A DNA stretch of 6,657 nucleotides from UBA6183 sp964545895 (GTDB lineage Bacteria; Bacteroidota; Bacteroidia; UKL13-3), in assembly GCA_964545895.1 (NCBI GenBank), contig CAZJHS010000122.1, positions 1 to 6,657 on the forward strand. Direction: 5' to 3'. A model generated the notes under the pieces. It worked only from the letters and a program-made list of their open reading frames with translations, searched no databases and was not told the origin of the DNA. The position numbers and the translations under genes were made by a program. Shown here piece by piece: positions 1 through 6,625 of this stretch (positions within the stretch are counted from its first letter, which is position 1; each line of letters starts with the position of its first letter).

Positions 1-1885
1 TGCAAGTGGTGTATACACCATAAAACTTATTGCTAACCCTGGCGATGTTTGTGCCGATACCGCGCAAAAAACAATTACCTACAGCAATACAGGCAAAAAC
101 TTAGTAGCTAATTTTACTCCACTTGATAGTCAATTTTGTGAACCAGCTTGGCTACAATTTAGAAACGCAAGTAGCAATGGGCAAGAGTTTAAATGGTACA
201 TTAACAATATGCTAAAATCGCAAAGTATAAATGGGTTTGATAGCATTGCAGACAAAGGTATTTACACCATAAAATTGGTAGTAAAAGATTCAACCACGTG
301 CCAACGCACAGATTCAATACAGCGCACTTACCGAGTATTTAAGGAGCTTTATCCGTTGTTTGATGCCGTTATTGACAGTTGCGTATTAGGCGCACAATTC
401 ATAAATCAAACCAATAACCCAAACAACGATAGTGTGCCACATTATTGGAGCTTTGGCGATGGCACACATGCTTATACTAAAAATCCATTTCATCAATATA
501 CCGATACTGGTTGGTACGATGTAAGCCTGGTTTTAAATAAAGGTTTAAACTGCGAAGCCACATTTAATAAACGCATAAGAATTGAGGTAAACCAACGTGC
601 CCTTGCTGCACAATTTACTTTAATGCCTAATCCACTTTGTGCACCTACTTTATATCAAACCAATAACAACAGTATTAATGGTACCAAGTGGTATTGGCTA
701 ATTAATGGTGTTGTAAAAGATAGCACAAACTTAAACTACACGGATAGTGCTAAACAAGCTGGAAGCATGAGTGTAAGCTTGGTTGTAGTAAATCCAAATA
801 CTTGTAAAGTGCGCGATACACTTACACAAAATTTAACAGTTTACGAAGGCGCTATTCCTGATTTTTACGTAAAACGTGATAGTTGCTCAGCAAATATCAT
901 TATCAATAATACATCAACCCAAGTGGGCCAAGGTGCTACTTTTTTATGGAATTTTGGTGATGGACAAACCAGCACGGATTTTAACCCAACACATCAATAT
1001 GCCTTAGATAGCACTTACTTTATTACTTTGATTACAAATGCAGGTACACCATGTGCCGATACCGTATCAAAAAATATAATGTACCGGGTAAATGCACACC
1101 TACTTAAAGCCGATTTTACTGTTACGGATAGTTTTATTTGTGCACCTGCATTTTTTAAAGCTACAGCTAATAACACCAATGGTAAGCAGCTTAATTGGTA
1201 CATTAACCAAGTATTAGTTGATACAGGTAAAATATACCAAGACACCTTAAAAAGCATAGGATATTTTACCTTAACATTTGAGGTTATTGATAGCAATACT
1301 TGTGCTGTACGCGATACCATGAGCAAACAAATAGCGGTAAATTTAGCGGCACAAGCATCGTTTGTAATGAGCCGTGATAGCTGCTCGTTAGATGTGTTTT
1401 TTAAAAACACCAGTGGCCAAACTACAGCACCATTTATTTGGTACTTTGGCGATGGAGATAGCAGTACAGAAAACAGCCCAAAACATGTGTACAAACAAAC
1501 CGATACATACACTGTTAAACTTTTATACAGCCAAGGCACTTTTTGTGCAGATACCGCATTAAATACGTATTACATTGATGGCGATAGTATACAAGAGATT
1601 TTTATACCTAATGTGTTTACACCTAACGATGATGGCGCTAACGATTGCTTTAAAGTAAGCGGTGTAAACAACAAGTGTGATATTTACAAAATTATAGTAT
1701 ATAACAGATGGGGCAACGTGGTTTACGAAAACACTGATGGCACTTGGTGCTGGGATGGTACTAGCCAAAGTGGAACACCTTTGCCACAAGGTGTATATTA
1801 TTACCTCATTACTTTATCAAAAAAGAATGGCTACAGAGTAAACCAACGCGGAACCATTACTTTAATTAGGGAGCCTGAAAAATAG
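1..1885 (+). CDS. PKD-repeat cell-surface protein with T9SS type B C-terminal sorting domain (5'-partial)
   Basis: This is the C-terminal part of a large secreted protein. The frame is open from base 2, so 627 residues are visible; the start and any signal peptide lie outside the window. The ATG at 209 is internal, because the residues before it continue the same repeat. Counting from base 2, residues 1-37 are the tail of a PKD domain. Residues 38-532 hold six Ig-like/PKD domains in alternating types A and B, and about 533-627 form the gliding-motility-associated (CHU_C / TIGR04131-type) sorting domain. The three B domains carry the PKD hallmark FGDG (about residues 151, 318 and 482). Proteins of this build are exported by the type IX secretion system and held at the cell surface or released; many act in adhesion or gliding, but the ligand cannot be told from sequence. 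No enzymatic domain is visible. The stop lies one base from the end of the convergent DUF2452 gene. Confidence 0.9.
   Translation, partial: ASGVYTIKLIANPGDVCADTAQKTITYSNTGKNLVANFTPLDSQFCEPAWLQFRNASSNGQEFKWYINNMLKSQSINGFDSIADKGIYTIKLVVKDSTTCQRTDSIQRTYRVFKELYPLFDAVIDSCVLGAQFINQTNNPNNDSVPHYWSFGDGTHAYTKNPFHQYTDTGWYDVSLVLNKGLNCEATFNKRIRIEVNQRALAAQFTLMPNPLCAPTLYQTNNNSINGTKWYWLINGVVKDSTNLNYTDSAKQAGSMSVSLVVVNPNTCKVRDTLTQNLTVYEGAIPDFYVKRDSCSANIIINNTSTQVGQGATFLWNFGDGQTSTDFNPTHQYALDSTYFITLITNAGTPCADTVSKNIMYRVNAHLLKADFTVTDSFICAPAFFKATANNTNGKQLNWYINQVLVDTGKIYQDTLKSIGYFTLTFEVIDSNTCAVRDTMSKQIAVNLAAQASFVMSRDSCSLDVFFKNTSGQTTAPFIWYFGDGDSSTENSPKHVYKQTDTYTVKLLYSQGTFCADTALNTYYIDGDSIQEIFIPNVFTPNDDGANDCFKVSGVNNKCDIYKIIVYNRWGNVVYENTDGTWCWDGTSQSGTPLPQGVYYYLITLSKKNGYRVNQRGTITLIREPEK
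113..1597 (+). repeat. Three tandem ~501-bp double-PKD modules (A-B, A-B, A-B)
   Basis: The coding sequence repeats with a period of 501 bp (167 residues). Type A domains begin at 113, 614 and 1115 (FTPLDSQFC, FTLMPNPLC, FTVTDSFIC), spaced exactly 501 and 501 bp. Type B domains begin at 359, 863 and 1361 (FDAVIDSC, FYVKRDSC, FVMSRDSC). Bases 2-112 are the tail of an earlier B domain, so the array continues upstream. A domains have a W-Y/L-I-N core and lack FGDG; B domains have W-x-FGDG and a later H-x-Y. All 13 cysteines in this stretch sit at two positions, about residue 8-9 and about residue 62-65 of a domain, followed in most by a D-T/S pair. This suggests one disulfide per domain (inference). 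The units have diverged clearly in sequence, so this is not a recent duplication. Confidence 0.85.
1598..1882 (+). other. T9SS type B sorting domain (gliding-motility-associated C-terminal domain)
   Basis: The last ~95 residues show the usual order of this domain: IPNVFTPNDDG near its start, then KIIVYNRWGNVVYE, a W-DG element (CWDGTSQSG), LPQGVYYYLITL, and the terminal GTITLIR close to the C-terminus. In this family the domain directs proteins through the outer membrane by the type IX system. Three cysteines occur in it (NDCFKV, NKCDIY, TWCWDG), outside the repeat-type cysteine pairs. The match to the family pattern is strong over the full domain, and the protein ends four residues after the conserved arginine. 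Confidence 0.92.
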
Positions 1886-1886
1886 G

Positions 1887-2324
1887 TTACTTACCCATTG
1901 GTGTAGTAGAACTGATTACTTGCCAACTGTGGTCGCCCAGAAGCCTAACTGTTGCAACGTGTTTCATCATTTTTTTACTGCGCCCCCACTCGGTAGGTGC
2001 AATTAACGACATGGTAAAGTGATCGTCTTTTTCGTACAAATGATAAATTTGATTAACCACAGGCGTAAAGCGCATTTCCGACTGATAAATTTGCTCCGAA
2101 ATTTTGAGCCTATCTTCAATTTCTCGCACCTGTTGCATAATTAAATCGGCTTGCTTGCGAAGCATATCCATTTCTTGCTGGGCATAATGGTGCATTGCCT
2201 CTACCGCGTTAGCGCGTATTTTGCCTTTATCTTCAGGTTTTATTGGCACCGAGCCTACGCTTAATGGTATTGGCGATAACGAAGCAGGACCGCTGTAGCT
2301 CTCAAATTCTTTTTCTTCTGTCAT
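1887..2324 (-). CDS. DUF2452 family protein (C1orf50-like), function unknown
   Basis: A 145-residue protein, probably cytoplasmic, with no signal peptide or membrane segment. Residues 1-35 are low in complexity, rich in Ser and Pro, and probably disordered. Residues ~36-85 form a long charged helix (IRANAVEAM, then QQEMDMLRKQADLI), probably a coiled coil. The C-terminal part carries NQIYHLYEK, MSLIAPTEWG and a late HSWQ. This order (RANA, helix, I-Y-x-LY, S-I/L-x-P-x-EWG, SW) matches, from memory, the DUF2452 family, which includes human C1orf50. No biochemical role is known to me. The start is firm: an in-frame TAA lies 9 bases upstream on the coding strand and no earlier start fits. It is convergent with the PKD gene (1 base between stops) and divergent from ispH. 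An imperfect promoter-like TATTTGTG occurs upstream on the minus strand (2349-2342). Confidence 0.82.
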   Translation of the reverse strand: MTEEKEFESYSGPASLSPIPLSVGSVPIKPEDKGKIRANAVEAMHHYAQQEMDMLRKQADLIMQQVREIEDRLKISEQIYQSEMRFTPVVNQIYHLYEKDDHFTMSLIAPTEWGRSKKMMKHVATVRLLGDHSWQVISSTTPMGK

Positions 2325-2397
2325 AATTACATCTTACTTAACACAAATAACCCTAAAACGTTTTAAAATGTAAAAACAATTATGTGGTAATAATGGT

Positions 2398-2405
2398 TAA
2401 TTTTG
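2398..2405 (+). promoter_or_regulatory. Candidate Bacteroidota -7 promoter element (TAnnTTTG) for ispH-gpx
   Basis: TAATTTTG matches the TAnnTTTG -7 consensus used by the primary sigma factor of Bacteroidota. It ends 9 bases before the ispH ATG, so transcription from it would start only a few bases before the start codon, giving a nearly leaderless message. No clear TTG -33 element is visible at the usual distance upstream, which lowers confidence. It lies in the 90-bp region shared with the divergent DUF2452 gene. Confidence 0.4.
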
Positions 2406-2414
2406 TAGTGCATT

Positions 2415-3257
2415 ATGAATGTAAATGTTGAAATAGATAACAATTCAGGCTTTTGTTTTGGAGTGGTATACGCCATACAAATGGCCGAAGAAATTTTAGA
2501 CGAAACGGGCAGTTTATACTGCCTGGGCGATATTGTGCACAACGATGAAGAGGTGGAACGTTTGCGTAAAAAGGGGTTAAAAATTATTAACCACGATACT
2601 TTAAAAACGCTACACAACGAGCGTGTTTTGATACGTGCACATGGCGAACCACCTGAAACGTACAAATTAGCTTTAGATAACAATATTGAGTTAGTTGATG
2701 CTAGCTGCCCTGTGGTATTAAAACTACAAAACAGGGTGCGCACCGCCTACGAAGATGATGAACAAATTATCATTTACGGAAAACATGGCCATGCCGAAGT
2801 TGATGGACTGAAAGGTCAAACCAATGGTGATGCCATAGTAATTGAAAAATTTGAGGAGTTAGACCAACATCAATTACCTAAAAAAGTGCAATTATTTAGT
2901 CAAACTACTAAAAGCACTAAAAACTTATATGCCTTAAAAGGGTTATTAGAAAGTAAAGGTGTTGAAGTTGATTTTAACGATACGTTGTGCCGACAAGTTA
3001 GTAACCGCGATGGAGAGTTGCGTAAGTTCTCGAAACGATTTGATAAAGTTGTTTTTGTAGCTGGCAAAAAATCATCAAACGGAAAGGTGTTGCATGATGT
3101 GTGTAAAGAAGAAAATGCTAACACTTACTTTGTAAGTAGTAAAGAAGAGTTAGATAAAAATTGGTTTAATGAGGGTGACACAATTGGCATTTGCGGGGCA
3201 ACATCAACCCCACAATGGCAAATGGAACATGTGAAACAAGCTATTTTAAGTTTATAA
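2415..3257 (+). CDS. ispH: 4-hydroxy-3-methylbut-2-enyl diphosphate reductase (IspH/LytB)
   Basis: IspH is the last enzyme of the MEP pathway. It reductively dehydrates HMBPP to IPP and DMAPP using an oxygen-sensitive iron-sulfur cluster in the cytoplasm. The 280-residue length fits the short IspH form. The three cluster cysteines are present: C14 in GFCFGV, C98 in DASCPVV and C192 in DTLCRQVSNR. Substrate-site residues are also in place: H42 (DIVHND), H76 (RAHGEPP), H126 and the catalytic glutamate E128 (GHAEVDG), the T-T pair in SQTTKST, KKSSNGK, and the C-terminal GATSTP. The enzyme appears complete and active. The ATG at 2415 places GFCFGV at the expected distance from the N-terminus. No Shine-Dalgarno sequence is seen; a candidate -7 element lies just upstream. 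The peroxidase gene follows after 4 bases, so the two are probably co-transcribed. No other MEP-pathway gene is in the window. Confidence 0.97.
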   Translation: MNVNVEIDNNSGFCFGVVYAIQMAEEILDETGSLYCLGDIVHNDEEVERLRKKGLKIINHDTLKTLHNERVLIRAHGEPPETYKLALDNNIELVDASCPVVLKLQNRVRTAYEDDEQIIIYGKHGHAEVDGLKGQTNGDAIVIEKFEELDQHQLPKKVQLFSQTTKSTKNLYALKGLLESKGVEVDFNDTLCRQVSNRDGELRKFSKRFDKVVFVAGKKSSNGKVLHDVCKEENANTYFVSSKEELDKNWFNEGDTIGICGATSTPQWQMEHVKQAILSL

Positions 3258-3261
3258 AATC

Positions 3262-3840
3262 ATGAAAAAAAAGATATTAATTTTATCATCGATAGTAGCT
3301 TTGGGCATGTTAGCCTACAGCTTTATTTTTAAGGTTAAAAATGTAACACATGCACCTATGGGAAAATCGTTTTACGACCTAAGCATTAAAACCCTTGATG
3401 GAAAAGGCAACATTAATTTTGCCGATTTTAAAGGTAAAAAAATATTGTGTGTAAATACCGCTTCGGAGTGTGGTTACACCAAGCAATATGAAGGTTTGCA
3501 AAAAATAAGCGAACAGTATAAAGGTAAATTAGTAGTAATTGGTTTTCCGTGCAATCAGTTTGGTGGACAAGAGCCCGGTGGACAAGAAGAAATCAGTACT
3601 TTTTGTAAAAAGAACTACGGTGTAACTTTTCCATTAACCGAGAAGATTGATGTAAAAGGAAAAAATCAGCACCTGGTTTACCAATGGCTTTGCCAAAAAA
3701 GTAATAACCATGTTGGCGATTATGAAGTAAAATGGAATTTCAATAAATTTTTGATTGATGAGCAAGGTAACTTACAAGCTTATTTCCCTTCATCGGTAAA
3801 ACCAGAAAGCGAAGAATTAGCTGCTGCGATTAAAAAATAA
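3262..3840 (+). CDS. gpx: Glutathione peroxidase-family thiol peroxidase with N-terminal membrane anchor
   Basis: A 192-residue peroxidase of the GPx family, reducing H2O2 or organic hydroperoxides. The catalytic tetrad is complete: peroxidatic C70 (NTASECGYT; Cys rather than Sec), Q103 (FGGQEPG), and W158-N159 (KWNFNKFLID). C97 lies in the conserved FPCNQF. C115 (FCKKNYGVTFP) sits where yeast and plant enzymes carry their resolving cysteine. Those enzymes form a C70-C115-type disulfide that thioredoxin reduces, so thioredoxin or a similar protein is a more likely donor here than glutathione (inference). Residues 2-4 are lysines, followed by a hydrophobic stretch (~5-23) with no lipobox and no clear cleavage site. 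This predicts an inner-membrane anchor with the domain facing the periplasm. The gene starts 4 bases after ispH, suggesting an operon, and is followed by a strong terminator. The family call is secure; substrate and reductant are not. Confidence 0.93.
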   Translation: MKKKILILSSIVALGMLAYSFIFKVKNVTHAPMGKSFYDLSIKTLDGKGNINFADFKGKKILCVNTASECGYTKQYEGLQKISEQYKGKLVVIGFPCNQFGGQEPGGQEEISTFCKKNYGVTFPLTEKIDVKGKNQHLVYQWLCQKSNNHVGDYEVKWNFNKFLIDEQGNLQAYFPSSVKPESEELAAAIKK

Positions 3841-3857
3841 AACGACTTAACATAAAT

Positions 3858-3891
3858 AAAAAAGTCATCTCAAAATTGGGATGACTTTTTT
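3858..3891. terminator. Bidirectional intrinsic terminator between gpx and metH
   Basis: A perfect inverted repeat: a run of six A, GTCATCTC, a six-base AAAATT loop, GGGATGAC, then six T. The core stem has eight pairs (one T-G wobble) and extends by six A-T pairs to 14. Because A and T runs flank the hairpin, it gives a U-run on both strands. It can therefore end ispH-gpx (stop at 3840, 17 bases before the stem) and metH (stop at 3932, 40 bases away on the other side). The rest of the 91-bp convergent intergenic region shows nothing else. Confidence 0.9.
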
Positions 3892-3931
3892 ATTGGTGAA
3901 TATTTTAACTACCTAAAAAGTGGTAACTCTA

Positions 3932-6625
3932 TTAATTATCGTAACCCAAGTTTGGCGATAGCCATTTTTCTATAAAGGCTACATCTTCGCCTTTACGTTT
4001 GGCATATTCTTCTACTTGGTCTTTGTTAATTTTACCTACACCAAAGTATTTGCTTTCTGGGTGACCAAAGTAAAAGCCACTTACACTGGCTGCAGGATAC
4101 ATGGCAAAGTTTTCGGTTAACTCAATGCCTGCATTTTTTTCTGCCTGCAACAAATCAAACAACAAGCGTTTTTCTGTATGATCAGGGCAAGCCGGATAAC
4201 CCGGTGCAGGTCTTATTCCGCGATATTCTTCTTTTATTAAATCTTCGGTAGTTAAGTGCTCATCTTTAGCATAACCCCAATATTCTTTACGCACCAACTC
4301 GTGCATTTTTTCGGCAAATGCTTCGGCTAATCTATCGGCAATGGCCTTAATCATAATGCTGTTGTAGTCATCATGATTTTTTTCGTATTGCTCTACTAAT
4401 TTTTCAATACCAATACCAGCAGTAACTGCAAATCCACCCATGTAATCTGTTGTTCCGCTTGCTTTAGGCGCTACAAAATCTGCTAGGCAGTTGTAGGTTT
4501 GTCCTTCGGCTTTTTCACTTTGCTGGCGGAGAAAATGGAAAACTGGAGGTTGGAGGTTAGAGGCTAGCGGTTGGATTTGTAATTCCACATCATCACCCAC
4601 CCCATTGGCGTGCCAAAAACCAATTACCGCTTTGGCTTGAAGTAAGTTTTTCTCAATTACTTCATCCAACATGGCGTTGGCATCGGCAAATAATTTAGTG
4701 GCCTCTTTTCCTACAATTTCATCTTGCAAAATTTTTGGATAACGACCTGCTAATTCCCATGTCATAAAAAACGGAGTCCAATCAATATAATCGCGCAATT
4801 CGCTCAATGGGAAATTATCAAACACCTTAACTCCTGTAAAACCAGGAGCTACAATATTTTTAACATCTACATTAATTTTATTGGCACGCGCTTTATCAAG
4901 TGTTACAAAATTTTTCTCGCGTTTGCGGTTTTTATAATCCTCTCTAAACTGTGCGTAATCAGCTTTTAAATTGGCTTGAAAAATCGGACGATTCTCTTTG
5001 CTAATTAAACTTTGTGCTACAGGCACACTCTTACTGGCATCAAGTACATGCACTACTGGGCCGCTGTAATTTTGATCAATCTTAACGGCCGTGTGCACGC
5101 GTGAAGTTGTTGCACCACCAATAAGCAGCGGAATATCCATGCCCATACGTTCCATTTCTTTGGCCACGTATACCATTTCATCTAAGCTTGGTGTAATCAA
5201 TCCACTCAAACCAATTACATCTACATTTTCGGCTTTAGCACGTTCTAAAATTTTATCAGCAGGCACCATTACACCCATGTCAATAATTTCAAAATTATTA
5301 CATGCCAACACCACACCTACAATGTTTTTTCCAATATCATGCACATCACCTTTAACGGTAGCTAACAAAATTTTTCCTTGTCCGCCACCCGCTGCTGCGC
5401 CTGCTAAACGTTTTTCTTCCTCAAGGTAAGGTGTTAACACAGCCACTGCTTTTTTCATTACACGTGCACTTTTAACTACCTGTGGTAAAAACATTTTTCC
5501 TTGACCAAACAGGTCGCCCACCACATTCATGCCGGCCATTAAAGGACCTTCAATTACGTTCAGTGGCTTGCCATATTTTTGATACGCTTCTTCCGTATCT
5601 ACATCAATATACTCAACAATACCTTTTATCAATGCATGGCTCAAACGCTCTTCAATTGTGCCTTTGCGCCATTCTTCATCAATTACTTTTTCTTTGCCTT
5701 TGCCTTTTACTTTCTCGGCATACTCCAATAATTTTTCGGTAGCATCATCCTTTCTATCCAACAAAACATCTTCTACATGCTCCAATAATTCTTTATCAAT
5801 TTCATCGTACACCTCTAACTGACTTGGGTTAACAATACCCATATCCATTCCGTGTTTTATGGCATGATATAAAAATGCCGAGTGCATAGCCTCGCGCACT
5901 TTATCGTTGCCACGGAAAGAGAACGACACGTTAGAAACACCACCACTAATTTTAGCGCCTGGTAAATTTTCTTTTATCCACTTGGTTCCATTAAAAAAAT
6001 CGATGGCATTTTTACGATGCTCTTCCATACCTGTGGCCACAGGAAAAATATTTGGATCGAAAATAATATCGCCCGCAGGGAAATGAACCTTTTCGGTTAA
6101 GATGCGGTAAGCTCTTTCGGCAATTTCAATTCTACGTTGGTAGTTATCAGCTTGGCCAACTTCATCAAACAACATCACAATTACAGCTGCTCCAAAACGC
6201 TTTACAATTTTAGCCTGACGAATAAATTCTTCTTCGCCACCTTTTAGCGAAATAGAGTTTACCACACACTTGCCTTGCACACACTTTAAACCGGCTTCAA
6301 TAATTTCCCATTTCGATGAATCTATCATAATAGGCACACGCGAAATATCAGGTTCGGCCATTACCAAGTGTAAAAAACGAGTCATGGCTTCAATGCCATC
6401 AATCATTCCTTCGTCCATGTTAATGTCAATTATTTGTGCACCACCTTGTACTTGCTCGCGGGCAACATCAAGGGCTTCATCAAAATTACCCTCTTTAATT
6501 AAGCGTAAGAATTTTTTAGATCCTGTAACGTTGGTACGCTCGCCAACATTTATAAAGTTTGAGCCTTCAAATATTACCAGTGGCTCTAATCCTGAAAGTC
6601 GTAGTGTGTAATCTTTATTCGTCAT
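3932..6625 (-). CDS. metH: Cobalamin-dependent methionine synthase, folate/cap/B12/AdoMet domains (MetH lacking the homocysteine domain)
   Basis: MetH moves a methyl group from methyltetrahydrofolate through cobalamin to homocysteine, giving methionine. This 897-residue chain starts at the pterin-binding domain (~20-300: FINVGERTNVTGSKKF, IDINMDEGM). It continues with the cap domain (~325-410) and the B12 domain (~415-545), with GDVHDIG (H429, the lower axial cobalt ligand), S474/T478 in GLSGLITPS, and IGGATTSR. The AdoMet-reactivation domain (~570-897) has RPAPGYPACPDHTEK and YPAASVSGFYFGHP. E. coli MetH has 1227 residues with its ligand His at 759; both differ by exactly 330 from this protein, so only the N-terminal homocysteine/zinc domain is missing. 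The start is genuine, since an in-frame TGA lies 9 bases upstream. Split MetH is common in Bacteroidota, so the partner chain probably lies just upstream outside the window. Residues 684-693 derive from a heptanucleotide repeat. Confidence 0.96.
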   Translation of the reverse strand: MTNKDYTLRLSGLEPLVIFEGSNFINVGERTNVTGSKKFLRLIKEGNFDEALDVAREQVQGGAQIIDINMDEGMIDGIEAMTRFLHLVMAEPDISRVPIMIDSSKWEIIEAGLKCVQGKCVVNSISLKGGEEEFIRQAKIVKRFGAAVIVMLFDEVGQADNYQRRIEIAERAYRILTEKVHFPAGDIIFDPNIFPVATGMEEHRKNAIDFFNGTKWIKENLPGAKISGGVSNVSFSFRGNDKVREAMHSAFLYHAIKHGMDMGIVNPSQLEVYDEIDKELLEHVEDVLLDRKDDATEKLLEYAEKVKGKGKEKVIDEEWRKGTIEERLSHALIKGIVEYIDVDTEEAYQKYGKPLNVIEGPLMAGMNVVGDLFGQGKMFLPQVVKSARVMKKAVAVLTPYLEEEKRLAGAAAGGGQGKILLATVKGDVHDIGKNIVGVVLACNNFEIIDMGVMVPADKILERAKAENVDVIGLSGLITPSLDEMVYVAKEMERMGMDIPLLIGGATTSRVHTAVKIDQNYSGPVVHVLDASKSVPVAQSLISKENRPIFQANLKADYAQFREDYKNRKREKNFVTLDKARANKINVDVKNIVAPGFTGVKVFDNFPLSELRDYIDWTPFFMTWELAGRYPKILQDEIVGKEATKLFADANAMLDEVIEKNLLQAKAVIGFWHANGVGDDVELQIQPLASNLQPPVFHFLRQQSEKAEGQTYNCLADFVAPKASGTTDYMGGFAVTAGIGIEKLVEQYEKNHDDYNSIMIKAIADRLAEAFAEKMHELVRKEYWGYAKDEHLTTEDLIKEEYRGIRPAPGYPACPDHTEKRLLFDLLQAEKNAGIELTENFAMYPAASVSGFYFGHPESKYFGVGKINKDQVEEYAKRKGEDVAFIEKWLSPNLGYDN
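4547..4574 (-). repeat. Four-copy heptanucleotide tandem repeat (consensus CYAACCT) inside metH
   Basis: Read on the coding (minus) strand from 4574 to 4547, the four units are CCAACCG, CTAGCCT, CTAACCT and CCAACCT, with one mismatch to CYAACCT in each of the first two. A seven-base unit is not a multiple of three, so the copies are read in different frames and give PLASNLQP (residues 686-693). The frame is kept on both sides. The stretch falls between VGDD and FLRQQ of the AdoMet domain, a loop where other MetH proteins have unrelated charged sequence. Confidence 0.75.

Noticed and set aside
209..211. ATG at 209 as the start of the PKD gene
   Set aside because: The frame is open back to base 2 and the upstream residues (CADT tail, then FTPLDSQFC) are part of the same repeat array, so the ATG is internal.
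1015..1539. Long open frame on the minus strand inside the PKD gene
   Set aside because: It lies wholly opposite a well-supported repeat-domain gene, resembles no family I know, and its composition fits a shadow of the sense codons.
1616..1624. FTP at 1616, exactly 501 bp after the third A domain, as a fourth A domain
   Set aside because: The residues belong to NVFTPNDDG of the sorting domain and what follows has no A-domain features; the spacing is a coincidence or at most a domain-boundary effect.
2342..2349. TATTTGTG on the minus strand as promoter of the DUF2452 gene
   Set aside because: It matches TAnnTTTG at five of six fixed bases, but no TTG element lies at the right distance; too weak to list as a feature.
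2363..2743. Open frame on the minus strand overlapping the ispH start and the intergenic region
   Set aside because: It covers the conserved ispH N-terminus and its own product shows no recognisable domain.
5091..5742. Open frames on the plus strand opposite the cap and B12 domains of metH (also one at 6270-6611)
   Set aside because: They are antisense to highly conserved metH codons, and their translations show no recognisable domain.
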